Shown in pieces: positions 17,257 to 25,241 of a DNA stretch of 64,000 nt; position 1 is the stretch's first letter; the number at the start of each line of letters is the position of its first letter. The notes under the pieces were generated by a model. It searched no databases, was not told where the DNA came from, and saw only the letters and a program-made list of their open reading frames with translations. Source of the stretch: Pseudomonas sp. H3(2019) (GTDB lineage Bacteria; Pseudomonadota; Gammaproteobacteria; Pseudomonadales; Pseudomonadaceae); contig NZ_VMSG01000005.1 in NCBI RefSeq assembly GCF_007713465.1, forward strand, positions 124,001-188,000, written 5' to 3'. A program made the position numbers and the translations under genes.

Positions 17257-17445
17257 CTATCAGTCCCTCCAGACAGATCGATACCGGCAAGCAATTGATT
17301 GCCTAAAAAAATACCGACCTCCAAGGTTTCTGAGACTAGCCGGTCATTCCCAGACCAATGATTCAATTGTCCAACACCCGACGAACGGCCAGGAAAGGCC
17401 TCTGACCTCGTCGACCTGTTTCTGACAGATAAAACGTCAGTCAGC

Positions 17446-17766
17446 CTATTTGAGCGTCACCGCCGTTCCGGTCACAAACACCACCAGCATGCTGCCCCTG
17501 CCCGAGGGCATACTGATCTCGAAGTCCACCCCGACCACCGCATCAGCCCGAAGACTCTGCGCACGCTCCTTGAGCTCATCCGTTGCCTGGGCTCGCGCCT
17601 CCTTCAACGCCCTTTCCAACGTCTGGGAACGTCCGCCGAAGAAATCCCGCATTCCGGCGAACATATCCCGCACAACGTTGATGCCCTGCACCGATTCGGC
17701 GCTGACAATGTCCAGGTAGGCTGCGATCTGGCGACCTTCGATGGATTGGGTGGTGGTTATGATCAC
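17446..17766 (-). CDS. YbjQ/UPF0145 family protein
   Basis: The 106-residue protein matches the YbjQ (UPF0145, DUF74) family: ITTTQSIEGRQIAAYLDIVSAE at the N-terminus, a glycine-rich FFGGRS turn, and RADAVVGVDFEI before the last strands. Members are small pentameric cytoplasmic proteins of unknown function that assemble into rings. I choose the GTG start at 17766, with an AAGGAA site six bases upstream, rather than the longer frame, because family members begin at this point (MIITTT...). It is monocistronic. Confidence 0.87.
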   Translation of the reverse strand: MIITTTQSIEGRQIAAYLDIVSAESVQGINVVRDMFAGMRDFFGGRSQTLERALKEARAQATDELKERAQSLRADAVVGVDFEISMPSGRGSMLVVFVTGTAVTLK

Positions 17767-17882
17767 GTGGCATTCCTTTATTGACTGAGTATCAGCCATG
17801 CTGCTGGCTGAAGCTGGAGAGACATACATACTAAGGACTAAGTTCAACCCGCGGTTTTGATGTTGGGTGCACAGGAGGTTGT

Positions 17883-18077
17883 ATGACGGTATTTTTACTG
17901 CTGTACCTATGCTCTGACGCCTCCCGCACTGACTGCCAGGTGATACCCGTCGAACACTGGGTACACGCTGACGCTTACAAACAATGCCTCGCTGCAGCGA
18001 AAAAGCTGACAGTAGATCTCACGGCCAAGAATCGAAAGAGCAATTACTTTGTCTGCGAAACTCAAGTCAGTCCGTGA
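17883..18077 (+). CDS. Small cysteine-containing hypothetical protein
   Basis: A 64-residue ORF preceded by a near-perfect AGGAGG site. It has a short hydrophobic N-terminus (MTVFLLLYLCS) and three further cysteines (DCQVIP, KQCLAAA, FVCETQ) that could form disulfides if exported. It ends 33 bases before the convergent oxidoreductase gene. I do not recognise a named family; the strong translation signal supports it. Confidence 0.6.
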   Translation: MTVFLLLYLCSDASRTDCQVIPVEHWVHADAYKQCLAAAKKLTVDLTAKNRKSNYFVCETQVSP

Positions 18078-18110
18078 CCATCAATGGAAACACCTGTTAG
18101 CGCTCTTGCA

Positions 18111-19100
18111 TCAGGAAAAAGTCGCCAAGCCGTCTCGTCGAATACACCCCATGCCCAGCAACGCCGCTTCGACAGCCTCATCCAACGGCGTATGCGGTTC
18201 GCCCCCCAGCACCTCGATCAATCGCGCATTGTCCATCTGCACTGGCGTGCGCCACAAATAACGCATTTCCAGCATTTCACGGAAGGTCACAACAAAAGGC
18301 GAAGCCAGTATCAGCAACCACCACGGGAACGCTGTCACACGCGGCTCCATGCCCGTGTGCCGATAAACAACACGCTGGATAGCACGGCTCATTCGGGTAC
18401 CGTCGGTATCCAGATGACCAGCCATATGAAAGCTTTCGAAGGCTTGGAGTGCGGTGCGGCGCTCCAGCAACTCGACCATGGTCCGCGCAACGTCAGGCAG
18501 ATAGGCCCACTGGTGAGCAACGCCTTGCTCACCAGGATAACTCACTGCTTTGACGGGTCTCCCCGGCTTGATCAAGCCGAGGGAAAACCAATTGCTACCG
18601 GCTCGCGGCCCGAAAAAATCTCCGGCGCGAACGATCAACGCACGAGCACCATTGTCAGCAGCCTTGCGCAAGCGCTGCTCCATCTCCACCCGAATAGCGC
18701 CTTTTCGGGTAAGCGGCTGCTGCGGTGAGCTTTCATGCAATACCGGAAAAACATCAGGGCCAAAGTTATAAACCGTGCCGGGCAGCACGATGGTTGCACC
18801 CTCGAGCACGGCCGCAGCGATTGTGTTGTCGAGCATCGGCAACACCAGCTCCGGCCATCGACGATAGCCCGGCGGATTGACCGCATGCACAATCACCGAG
18901 CAGCCTTTCGCGGCCTCGATAACCTCCTGCCGATTCAGCGCATCACCGCGTAACCACGTGATGTCCGCTTGTTGATCGACAGCCTTTTCGAGATGACGCG
19001 TTAGCGCGCACACCTCCCAACCGGCGTCTTTCAATTGACGCGCCACCTCCCCGCCAATCCCGCCTGTCGCTCCCAGTACCAGCACTTTATTGCTGCTCAT
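18111..19100 (-). CDS. NAD(P)-dependent epimerase/reductase-like protein
   Basis: The 329-residue protein is an atypical or extended SDR with nucleotide motif VLGATGGIGGEVARQL near residue 7. The usual catalytic tyrosine motif is replaced by a region reading PGTVYNFGPD, close to the atypical NAD-dependent epimerase group. A hydrophobic stretch WWLLILASPFVV near residue 270 may be membrane-associated. Start ATG at 19100 has GAGGTG six bases upstream. It is divergent from a LysR gene 94 bases away, which likely controls it. Substrate unknown. Confidence 0.85.
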   Translation of the reverse strand: MSSNKVLVLGATGGIGGEVARQLKDAGWEVCALTRHLEKAVDQQADITWLRGDALNRQEVIEAAKGCSVIVHAVNPPGYRRWPELVLPMLDNTIAAAVLEGATIVLPGTVYNFGPDVFPVLHESSPQQPLTRKGAIRVEMEQRLRKAADNGARALIVRAGDFFGPRAGSNWFSLGLIKPGRPVKAVSYPGEQGVAHQWAYLPDVARTMVELLERRTALQAFESFHMAGHLDTDGTRMSRAIQRVVYRHTGMEPRVTAFPWWLLILASPFVVTFREMLEMRYLWRTPVQMDNARLIEVLGGEPHTPLDEAVEAALLGMGCIRRDGLATFS

Positions 19101-19194
19101 GCCCGACACCTCAAGGTTATAGAGGGCTTGATCCTGAGCGAATGGATGCTATAGATAAATTGCAGAAGATCAGCGTGATGCTATACATTTATGC

Positions 19195-20100
19195 ATGGCA
19201 TCGAATATTAGTTGGGAGCTCTATCGATCCTTCCTGGGTGTACTCAATGAAGGATCGCTGTCGGGCGCGGCGCGCTTGCTCGGCATCACACAGCCAACGG
19301 TCGGCCGGCACATCGCCGCGCTCGAAAAGGCGCTGGGTGTTGTTTTGTTTACGCGATCACAAACAGGGCTGATACCCACCGAAGTGGCACTGACCCTGCG
19401 CGCCCACGCACAAACCATGGAAATTACAGCGGCCTCGATTGAGCGAGCCGCCTCAAGTCAGGGCGCGGCTGTACACGGGATTGTCCGTATTTCAGCCAGC
19501 GACGTGATTGGCGTCGAGGTGTTGCCGCCGATCATCACCCGGCTTCGCCAACAGCACCCGGCGTTGAAAGTAGAACTCGTACTGACTAACCGCGTGGTGG
19601 ATCTCTTGCAGCTCGAAGCCGACATCGCCGTGCGCATGTTACGCCCCCGCCAAGAGCAGCTCGTGGCACGTCGGATCGGTCGAATCGAACTCGGGCTGCA
19701 TGCGCGCGCCGAGTACTTGAGCCAACATGGCATGCCGCGCGACCTCAACGAACTGGCCGGCCATTCGATCATCGGCTACGACCAGCCGAACGCCTTTATC
19801 CGCAGTATCAGCAAGTCCATCAAAGGCATTGACCGCCAGCTCTTCTCACTGAGCAGCGACAGCGATCTGGCGCAGTTAGCATTGATACGCGCGGGGGCCG
19901 GCATCGGCTTCTGCCAGGTTCCGCTGGCCAAGCGTGATGCAGCATTGCAACGCGTGCTGCCGACGTCGTTTTCGCTGGGACTGGAAACCTGGGTCACCAT
20001 GCACGAGGACTTGCGCAATAGCCCGCGATGCCGTGCGACCTTCGACGCGTTGGTTGAAGGGTTGCAGCAGTATGCAAGTCGCAATGGCCATGATGATTGA
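19195..20100 (+). CDS. LysR-family regulator, divergent from reductase gene
   Basis: A 301-residue LysR-type regulator with an N-terminal HTH (SGAARLLGITQPTVGRHIAALEKALGVVLF) and a substrate-binding-like C-terminal domain. It lies back-to-back with the epimerase-like reductase. This is the second such LysR/reductase pair in the window (compare 12840-14635). No dedicated operator is clear in the short gap. Confidence 0.9.
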   Translation: MASNISWELYRSFLGVLNEGSLSGAARLLGITQPTVGRHIAALEKALGVVLFTRSQTGLIPTEVALTLRAHAQTMEITAASIERAASSQGAAVHGIVRISASDVIGVEVLPPIITRLRQQHPALKVELVLTNRVVDLLQLEADIAVRMLRPRQEQLVARRIGRIELGLHARAEYLSQHGMPRDLNELAGHSIIGYDQPNAFIRSISKSIKGIDRQLFSLSSDSDLAQLALIRAGAGIGFCQVPLAKRDAALQRVLPTSFSLGLETWVTMHEDLRNSPRCRATFDALVEGLQQYASRNGHDD

Positions 20101-20166
20101 GATAGCGCCTTTGGCATTCACTCCAGTTACAATTTGACACTTATTCACTCCCCAAAGACCAAAGTC

Positions 20167-20745
20167 ATGACTGAAGACTTCGAAGTCCCTAGTCCGCACG
20201 AAAAGCATCTGGAACACGCTACCGAACACGCCCAAGCCCGCGGGGACAGTTTCGCCAGCAAGATAGCGGTGATGACGGCGATCATGGCAACCATCGGTGC
20301 CATGCTCAGCTATCAGGCGGGTTCTACGGAAAGCGAAGCGGCCATGGACAAGAACAACGCCGCCATCAAGAAAACCGAAGCCTCCAACGAGTGGAATTAC
20401 TACCAGGCGAAATCCAGCCGACAAAACCTCTCTGAACTGGCGATTCACATCCCCGGCCTTGATGCCGCGCACTACACCGCCGAAGCGCAACGCTACAAAA
20501 CCGAAAAAGAAGAAGTGCGCAAGAAAGCGGAAGCCCTCGAAGCAGAAGCTCGCGAGTGGGATGAAAAATCAGAATTGGTATTACACCAGCATCACCGCTG
20601 GGCACAGGCAATGACGGCGATTCAGATAGCCATTTCGCTGGCAGCGATTACCTTGTTGACGCGCAAGGAATGGCTGAAAAGGGTCGCGTACAGTGCAGCA
20701 GGCATTAGCGTCGTGCTGGGGTCGCTGGCGTGGTTGCATCTATAG
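20167..20745 (+). CDS. DUF4337 membrane protein
   Basis: The 192-residue protein has a hydrophobic segment at about residues 35-50 (IAVMTAIMATIGAMLSY), a charged helical middle with heptad character (KTEKEEVRKKAEALEAEAREWDE in parts), and two C-terminal hydrophobic stretches (AMTAIQIAISLAAITLL; VAYSAAGISVVLGSLAWLHL in part). This is the DUF4337 arrangement, of unknown function. I use ATG 20167 (MTEDFEVPSP) because homologs begin there; the upstream TTG would add 11 unrelated residues. Confidence 0.82.
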   Translation: MTEDFEVPSPHEKHLEHATEHAQARGDSFASKIAVMTAIMATIGAMLSYQAGSTESEAAMDKNNAAIKKTEASNEWNYYQAKSSRQNLSELAIHIPGLDAAHYTAEAQRYKTEKEEVRKKAEALEAEAREWDEKSELVLHQHHRWAQAMTAIQIAISLAAITLLTRKEWLKRVAYSAAGISVVLGSLAWLHL

Positions 20746-20877
20746 GTTTTTTGAGGGGGGCGACCTCAGTTCCCCCGCTGCCACCCCGACTTTTGAGCGC
20801 CTATCGTACGATTTCGTGGGAAACAGGCGCCCAGGATCGGGATTACGGACTCCTTGTCGCTGCATAAGACTTATGAG

Positions 20878-21213
20878 CTACAAACAGTCGTGCACCGACT
20901 TCATCAGAGCGCGGGATTTGGCCCACGGCGGACCTTGATACAGCGAAATGCGACTCCCATTCTTGTACTTCACGATATCCAGCGTCTCATCGGCCGTCAC
21001 AACGCTTGGCGCAGTAATCCTGTAGCCGTTTGAAATCGTAGTCTGGGTGGTTTTAGGGATCTCGCGCTGCCAGGCCGGCAGAACGCACTGGGCGTAGTCC
21101 TTGGGAACCTTGGCAGTGATCTCGCTGACATTCGGTTCACCCGGCACCAAAGAGGCCGGTAAAGAGCACCCCGCCAACGCTGCAACAGCAAGCGCACCTA
21201 TCAAAACTCGCAT
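20878..21213 (-). CDS. Small lipoprotein, hypothetical
   Basis: A 111-residue protein beginning MRVLIGALAVAALAGCSL, a clear lipobox with Cys16, so it should be an outer- or inner-membrane lipoprotein. The mature part contains two cysteines (AQCVLP and VHDCL) that may pair. I choose ATG 21213 because the signal peptide starts there; the frame upstream is spurious. No named domain seen. It is divergent from osmE. Confidence 0.75.
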   Translation of the reverse strand: MRVLIGALAVAALAGCSLPASLVPGEPNVSEITAKVPKDYAQCVLPAWQREIPKTTQTTISNGYRITAPSVVTADETLDIVKYKNGSRISLYQGPPWAKSRALMKSVHDCL

Positions 21214-21522
21214 AATTATTCTCTGCAATAAAATGTGGCAAATGTAACGCGAGGCCGGGTAGACATCCAGCGTAATTAAGGGAACGCACTGTTGCATCAT
21301 TGAGAACAAACCTATCGAAAAGGAACGCTTTCGCGCGTTTCTGAAAGTCGCTCTGCTTCTTGTCGCAAACCCCGCCACGCGTGGACTTTCTGTTATCTGC
21401 CCTTCCCTCGCACGCCAATATCTCAGCCTTGAGGATATTTGGCGTGCACCGCCGAACTCGACTTTACTTTTATTGATGCACCCAAGAGTTTCTTCACGAC
21501 ACTCACATTCGGGAGCCCAGTC
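21214..21522. other. Divergent intergenic region upstream of osmE
   Basis: About 300 bases without a gene between two divergent lipoprotein genes. It holds a long imperfect inverted repeat, GCACGCCAATATC (21410-21422) against GATATTTGGCGTGC (21434-21447), one bulged base, 75 bases before the osmE start. It could be an operator or an mRNA leader hairpin. No confident promoter assigned. Confidence 0.6.
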
Positions 21523-21888
21523 ATGAACACCCCTCTATTCGCACTGGTCGTCGTGCTGTCCGCGGTGGCTGGATGCAGCTCCGAGACATCGGCCTATCGA
21601 GAGCAACCGCTGGTCGCAAAGGTAGAAATGGGCATGAGCAAGGATCAAGTCCAGCAAATCGGCGGAAAGCCTTTATCAATCAGTGATCGCACCGTCGAGC
21701 CCGGCACCTGTTTTGACTACATGCTCACGCAAGCCGGCCAAAAGCACACGTTCAATGTCAGTTTTGATGGTCGAGGCAAAGTCGACCACAAGAGCTTTAT
21801 GACGTGTGCGGAATGGAGTCGTATGCAGCAAAAGGCCAGAGAGCCATCTGGAAGTACGGGCGGCGGGATGGGCGGTGGCGGTTATTAG
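21523..21888 (+). CDS. osmE: OsmE-family osmotically inducible lipoprotein
   Basis: The 121-residue product begins with a lipoprotein signal (LSAVAGCSS) and continues as an SmpA/OmlA-BamE-like fold: VEMGMSKDQVQQIGGKP, then GTCFDYMLTQAG and FMTCAEWSR. These match E. coli OsmE (VKKGMSRAQVAQIAGKP, GTCQTYIL, QTCAEYD). A glycine-rich tail is extra. The start has GGGAG eight bases upstream. In E. coli osmE is osmotically and stationary-phase induced; the same regulation here is an assumption. Confidence 0.85.
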   Translation: MNTPLFALVVVLSAVAGCSSETSAYREQPLVAKVEMGMSKDQVQQIGGKPLSISDRTVEPGTCFDYMLTQAGQKHTFNVSFDGRGKVDHKSFMTCAEWSRMQQKAREPSGSTGGGMGGGGY

Positions 21889-22119
21889 CCTATGACAGCC
21901 CTTCCCCTCACGGACTTCTATCTCCCTCTCCGACATCAGTTCAACAGTATTTCGTCGCAGAGTCGTTGACGCGCCCCTTTTTGGGGCGTGGAATATTCTG
22001 GATCTATTGATGTTTGGTGGCGAACCGGGTTGCGATGCCGGGCATCAAATGGGCCGCCGCAGCGGTCATCACAAAACATTAATAGCCCCTGATACAACAG
22101 ATGTCGGGAGGATTTCCAC

Positions 22120-22489
22120 ATGGCTAAAATAAAAGTTCTAGCTGGTGATTTTCTTCATGGAGTGGGGGCGTACGACTCCGGTGTTGTCAGTATCGAGACT
22201 GCGCTCTATCCGTGGCCAGGTATCAGTGTCCCGGTTACCGATATCAAACACATTAACGTCGTAAACCAAACTCCGATCGCACTGACACAAGGCTGTGCCG
22301 GAATGGGCTTGGCCGCTGCGATGGCTATAGCCCCCACATGGCATGGCCCGGGCTGATGCAGACGTGACGTTCTGGATTGAGCTCAGGGATGGCAGGAAAA
22401 TGCTCTGCCTGACAGATATCGACACCTATCGACATCTGGAAGCGGGATGCTCGCGGCCCACCTTGGGACTCGACCAAGAGGAGAGGTGA
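22120..22489 (+). pseudogene. Small gene split by a frameshift
   Basis: With a strong GGAGG ribosome site, the frame from 22120 reads MAKIKVLAGDFLHGVG..., a small Pseudomonas protein family with a glycine-rich hydrophobic middle, but stops at 22356. From 22343 another frame continues with VTFWIELRDGRKMLCLTD and stops at 22489, which looks like the family's usual C-terminal end (VTFxxEFKDGRKxLxxTD). The intact reading would need a frameshift around 22335-22350. The middle has also lost most of its glycines. A decaying gene is the simplest reading; a programmed shift is not supported by any slippery site. Confidence 0.65.
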
Positions 22490-22692
22490 CAATGGCCGAC
22501 GGCAGCCTGATCATCAAAGGCGAAAAGAGCGGTGACAGCCTGCCCCCTTGCCGGGAAACCGGCAAGGGGCTTTAAGAGAAGCTTGATCAACACCGCAGTG
22601 ACCGCAGCCACTGTGCCGATCAGGCCAGTCGCAACGACAACCGGATACCAAAAAGTTTCACGGGTCATCTTGCCGGCCGCGCTTTGATTCAT
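22426..22692 (-). CDS. Possible small membrane protein (weak)
   Basis: The first 40 residues (MNQSAAGKMTRETFWYP, then a single strongly hydrophobic segment ending IKLLLK) look like a genuine one-helix inner-membrane protein and have a GGGGT site upstream. After residue 40 the frame passes through a perfect 22544-22569 hairpin and loses any protein-like character. The true gene may be shorter in relatives and has been joined to unrelated sequence here. Treated as weak. Confidence 0.35.
   Translation of the reverse strand: MNQSAAGKMTRETFWYPVVVATGLIGTVAAVTAVLIKLLLKPLAGFPARGQAVTALFAFDDQAAVGHCHLSSWSSPKVGREHPASRCR
22544..22569. repeat. Perfect 11-base hairpin with GAAA loop
   Basis: CCCCTTGCCGG and CCGGCAAGGGG enclose GAAA, a GNRA tetraloop when transcribed from the plus strand. 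A short CTTT follows on the plus strand, so it may be a weak terminator for the broken gene just upstream. Confidence 0.6.
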
Positions 22693-22723
22693 TTTCTACC
22701 CCATCAGTTAAGCCGTATCGCCC

Positions 22724-22756
22724 CCCGTAGCAGCTGGCGAAGTCTGCTGCTACGGG
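22724..22756. repeat. Perfect 11-base inverted repeat in intergenic DNA
   Basis: CCCGTAGCAGC (22724-22734) and GCTGCTACGGG (22746-22756) are separated by 11 bases. It lies in a region of gene remnants with no supported ORF. Function unknown; it could be a leftover terminator. Confidence 0.5.
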
Positions 22757-22963
22757 TCATGCATCGTGCCCTGAATCTCTTGACTGACCGACATTAGCCA
22801 ATGGGCTGCTTTTGCCGGCCTTAACGGCATTCATGATTGTTCCACCTCGGTTAATAACGAGCTCGTTTTGATCATAGAAGAAGGTGAGGATTTATTTAAC
22901 GGTGCTATCCAAACGCACCTGCCCTGCGCGCCTTGTGCCACGCCAACCCCACCTGCTTCGGGA

Positions 22964-23182
22964 TCAGCGTGGCATTTTTCCATACACGGAGCGAGTCAGG
23001 CTATCGATTGAAGCGCTCGACCAGTGAGTACTGAGTGGCCGCCGTTCGGTAGGTGCCAGATAGTCCCTCAGCAAATCCAGGTTCGGATCAATGGGTGTAT
23101 CGACGTACTCCAGGGTTTGCCCATGACACTCAAGCACGCCAAGAGCGGAGCAAAGATCATGAATCTCAAGGTTGTCAGTCAT
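22964..23182 (-). pseudogene. N-terminal fragment of a UbiD-family decarboxylase
   Basis: From ATG 23182 (with a GAGGGG site) the frame reads MTDNLEIHDLCSALGVLECHG, then VDTPIDPNLDL. This resembles the N-terminus of UbiD-type non-oxidative decarboxylases, which start with a D-L-R-x-A-L...H-x-G-Q-L...D-x-P-V-D-P pattern. Only about 45 residues are recognisable of an expected 480 or so; the rest is missing. UbiD enzymes use prenylated flavin to decarboxylate aromatic or unsaturated acids. The fragment cannot be functional. Recognition rests on a short stretch, so the family call is moderate. Confidence 0.5.
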
Positions 23183-23195
23183 ACCCGCCCCTCGT

Positions 23196-23922
23196 TCAGG
23201 AACCAACTGAGGGAGCCGGGACAGCAATCTGAGGCAACTGGCGGCCACCGACGGGGACAGGGATATGCAGCCACCATCGCCCCCCCCCGAAACAAATGGC
23301 GAACAGCGCCAGCGTGATGAATGTATCGGCGCCGAGCCACAGGAGATTGAGCAGCACCAGCGCGAAGGTCAAAACGATCAGCAGGCGACGAGCCCCCATC
23401 CGGTCACCGATGCTGCCCAGGAACAACCGGCCGGCTACGTTGCCGACGCCGATAAGCCCGATCAACAAATTGGCCTGTTCCCGACACCGGTTCCCGCCAG
23501 CGCAATGCCCGAAAAGCCTTGCTGCGATTCTTGACGAACCAGCGCTGGACCGCTGTCACCGTCGGCACATACACCAGACCGACCCCCAACCCGATCAGGG
23601 AGCAGAAGCACACCAGGAACAACTGCAACGAACCGGAAGCAAGGCTGCTGAGGAAAAAACCCAGCGCCAGCAAGATGATGCCAACGCAGACCACAACCCG
23701 GGTCGAGATGCGATCCGCCAGAGAACCGGAGAAAACCCCGACCGCGTAATATATAAAAGCAGTCAGCGAAAACACCGACGCCACGGAAAAACGCCCCACA
23801 TCGAAGTTGGACTGGATGTGCGAAAAAAACGCCCCGAAGGAATAGGCGCCACCAAAGATAAGTGCCAGCAGCAGATGCGCCGCGAACACCACGTACCATC
23901 CTGGAAATATTTTGGTTTTCAT
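23196..23922 (-). pseudogene. Broken MFS transporter (OFA-like) with several frameshifts
   Basis: The start MKTKIFPGWYVVFAAHLLLA and the following helices are a clear major-facilitator N-terminal half of the oxalate/formate-antiporter-like type (FGGAYSFGAFFSHIQ, DRISTRVVVCVG). Near 23500 the frame shifts (GIALAGTGVGN continues in another frame), then LIGLIGVGNVAGRLFLGSIGD follows in a third frame, and after FAICFGGG a run of nine C (23280-23288) shifts again to GDGGCISLSPSVAA, where homology ends. At least three lesions and a missing C-terminus make it a pseudogene. Confidence 0.85.
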
Positions 23923-23968
23923 AGCAGTTTGCTCTCGGATCTTGCTTGCGGTTGAACCACGAAAGTGA

Positions 23969-24316
23969 CTATTGCCGCCCTTGGAAATGAGTCGCGAGAA
24001 GCGACCCGCCGGTGCTGATCAGATCATCAACCATGATCACTCGGTCACCGGGCTCGACGCCGTTCAAGTACAACTCACCAGAAATGTACTCACAGTCGAA
24101 GCCGACCTTGACCTGCCCTTCGAGCCCCGACGGATACCAACGCGCGATGCCGAATGGCAGGCCGCTGAGCAAGGAAACTGCAGCAAGCAGGACACCTGCC
24201 CTTATCTTCCTCTCCCACCCGTTGCGCCGCCACGTGCAACAACCGCGCGGGTGTCGCGGGCATTTAAAAGCAAGCCTTTGGCAGTGAACGAAGGGGCGGA
24301 CTGCGCGTAAAGCCAC
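23969..24316 (-). pseudogene. Phosphoribosyltransferase fragment
   Basis: The middle of a PRTase is intact: VSLLSGLPFGIARWYP, VKVGFDCEYISGELY, and the PRPP-binding motif DRVIMVDDLISTGGSLLA. The N-terminal part of the frame (before about residue 38) is unrelated sequence and the protein stops soon after the PRPP loop, so both ends are lost relative to typical 170-200 residue members. Together with the neighbouring UbiD and MFS remnants it points to a lost catabolic cluster. Confidence 0.75.
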
Positions 24317-24369
24317 GCACCGGGGTCAGGGTAGTCCAATCCCTAGGGGACTGGTTTCCAGTGGACGCA

Positions 24370-24395
24370 AAAAAGCCCACCGGTGTGGGCTTTTT
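24370..24395. terminator. Bidirectional terminator
   Basis: AAAAAGCCCAC and GTGGGCTTTTT form a perfect 11-base stem with a CGGT loop, with T-tracts in both directions. It lies between the PRTase remnant and a small minus-strand gene and can terminate the latter. Confidence 0.85.
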
Positions 24396-24432
24396 GTGGG
24401 CAGGCATTTAACGAAAACGCCGTATTGCGCAG

Positions 24433-24651
24433 TCAGCTACGGACTTCCCTCTGAAATCCCCCCGAACCCTGCTCAGCGGCTGGCTTCCGCGGTAGATTGG
24501 AATTACCCAGCACGTAGACCACCCGCGACCCGCCCTGCGGATCGCTGACTCCGGTCACCGCCAACAGCCTCCAACAATCTTCCTGCAAAAGCTCGTTGGC
24601 CTGGTCGACGCCATACACTTCCCTTACTTGAGTCGCTTCATGTAACTGCAT
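24433..24651 (-). CDS. Small conserved hypothetical protein (72 residues)
   Basis: Starting MQLHEATQVREVYGVDQANELL, the protein reads as a compact alpha/beta domain with WRLLAVTGVSDPQGGSRVVYVLG in the middle (two strands with a turn) and a polar tail. AAGGA lies eight bases upstream of ATG 24651, and an intrinsic terminator follows. I recall no named family. Base composition and codon use look like the neighbours. Confidence 0.62.
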   Translation of the reverse strand: MQLHEATQVREVYGVDQANELLQEDCWRLLAVTGVSDPQGGSRVVYVLGNSNLPRKPAAEQGSGGFQREVRS

Positions 24652-24843
24652 GCGACTTTCCTTCTGCGTGCGCCAGAGTGGCCCCCTCAGCCTAGTCCAC
24701 CCGCCAGCGGGCGGGGGCTCCTTTCTAGGCGAGAAAACCACCCATCTGTCCCAGATCTGTCCCATATCGCCTTTTTTCAGACGCCAGAAACCACAAACCC
24801 CCGACTTTCTCTAGGAAAATCAGGGGTTTGTGTTTACTTAATG

Positions 24844-24933
24844 TGGCGGTGAAGGAGAGATTCGAACTCTCGATACAATTTCTTGTATACACACTTTCCA
24901 GGCGTGCTCCTTAAGCCACTCGGACACTTCACC
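24844..24933 (-). tRNA. tRNA-Ser(GGA)
   Basis: Read on the minus strand, acceptor arms GGTGAAG (24927-24933) and CTTCACC (24848-24854) pair fully, followed by discriminator G and an encoded CCA (24844-24846). The anticodon arm CACGC-CTGGAAA-GTGTG gives anticodon GGA. A long variable arm (serine type) and the T-loop GTTCGAATC are present. The gene is alone; anticodon GGA reads UCC/UCU serine codons. Confidence 0.96.
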
Positions 24934-25241
24934 GTATCTCTTCAAACATGTTCTGTCTGTCGAGGCGCGCTAATGTAGTCGAAAGCTTTTCCGATGGCAA
25001 ATATTTTTTTCAGAATTTTCATGCGGTTAAGCGATTTATGCCGTCGGGCGGGTCTGGAGGCAGGGCAAACCTGCCAATCTTCGGCCGGGTGAATGCTTCT
25101 ATATAGAGGGCAATGCGCGGTACGTAGGGCCGGCTACGCTGGGCGGGCGCGGATTGGCTGACTGGCTGGTCAGTCATGGCGCTTTACCTGGCCTACGACG
25201 GTGGGTAACGTCTGCCCCACTTCAATACAAGGAATAGCGTC
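24934..25241. other. Intergenic stretch between tRNA-Ser and the crotonase gene
   Basis: No gene is supported in these 308 bases. An inverted repeat TGACTG-N6-CAGTCA (25159-25176) lies 65 bases before the crotonase start and could be a regulator site. AT-rich sequence near 25000 probably contains the tRNA promoter on the minus strand. Confidence 0.55.

Noticed and set aside
21972..21988. CGCCCC/GGGGCG hairpin as a terminator after osmE
   Set aside because: The T residues are in the loop, not after the stem, and it lies 80 bases after the stop, so function is doubtful.
22343..22352. Programmed frameshift in the small gene at 22.1 kb
   Set aside because: No slippery heptamer or downstream pseudoknot is visible at the junction; decay explains it better.
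22492..22575. 27-codon ORF with a GGAG site in the 22.4 kb region
   Set aside because: It runs through a perfect hairpin and lies in a zone of gene decay; no protein-like feature beyond the ribosome site.
25159..25176. TGACTG-N6-CAGTCA as a specific operator for the crotonase gene
   Set aside because: Six-base arms are short, overlap with simple tandem GACTGG/CTGG sequence, and no regulator is nearby; left only as a note in the intergenic entry.
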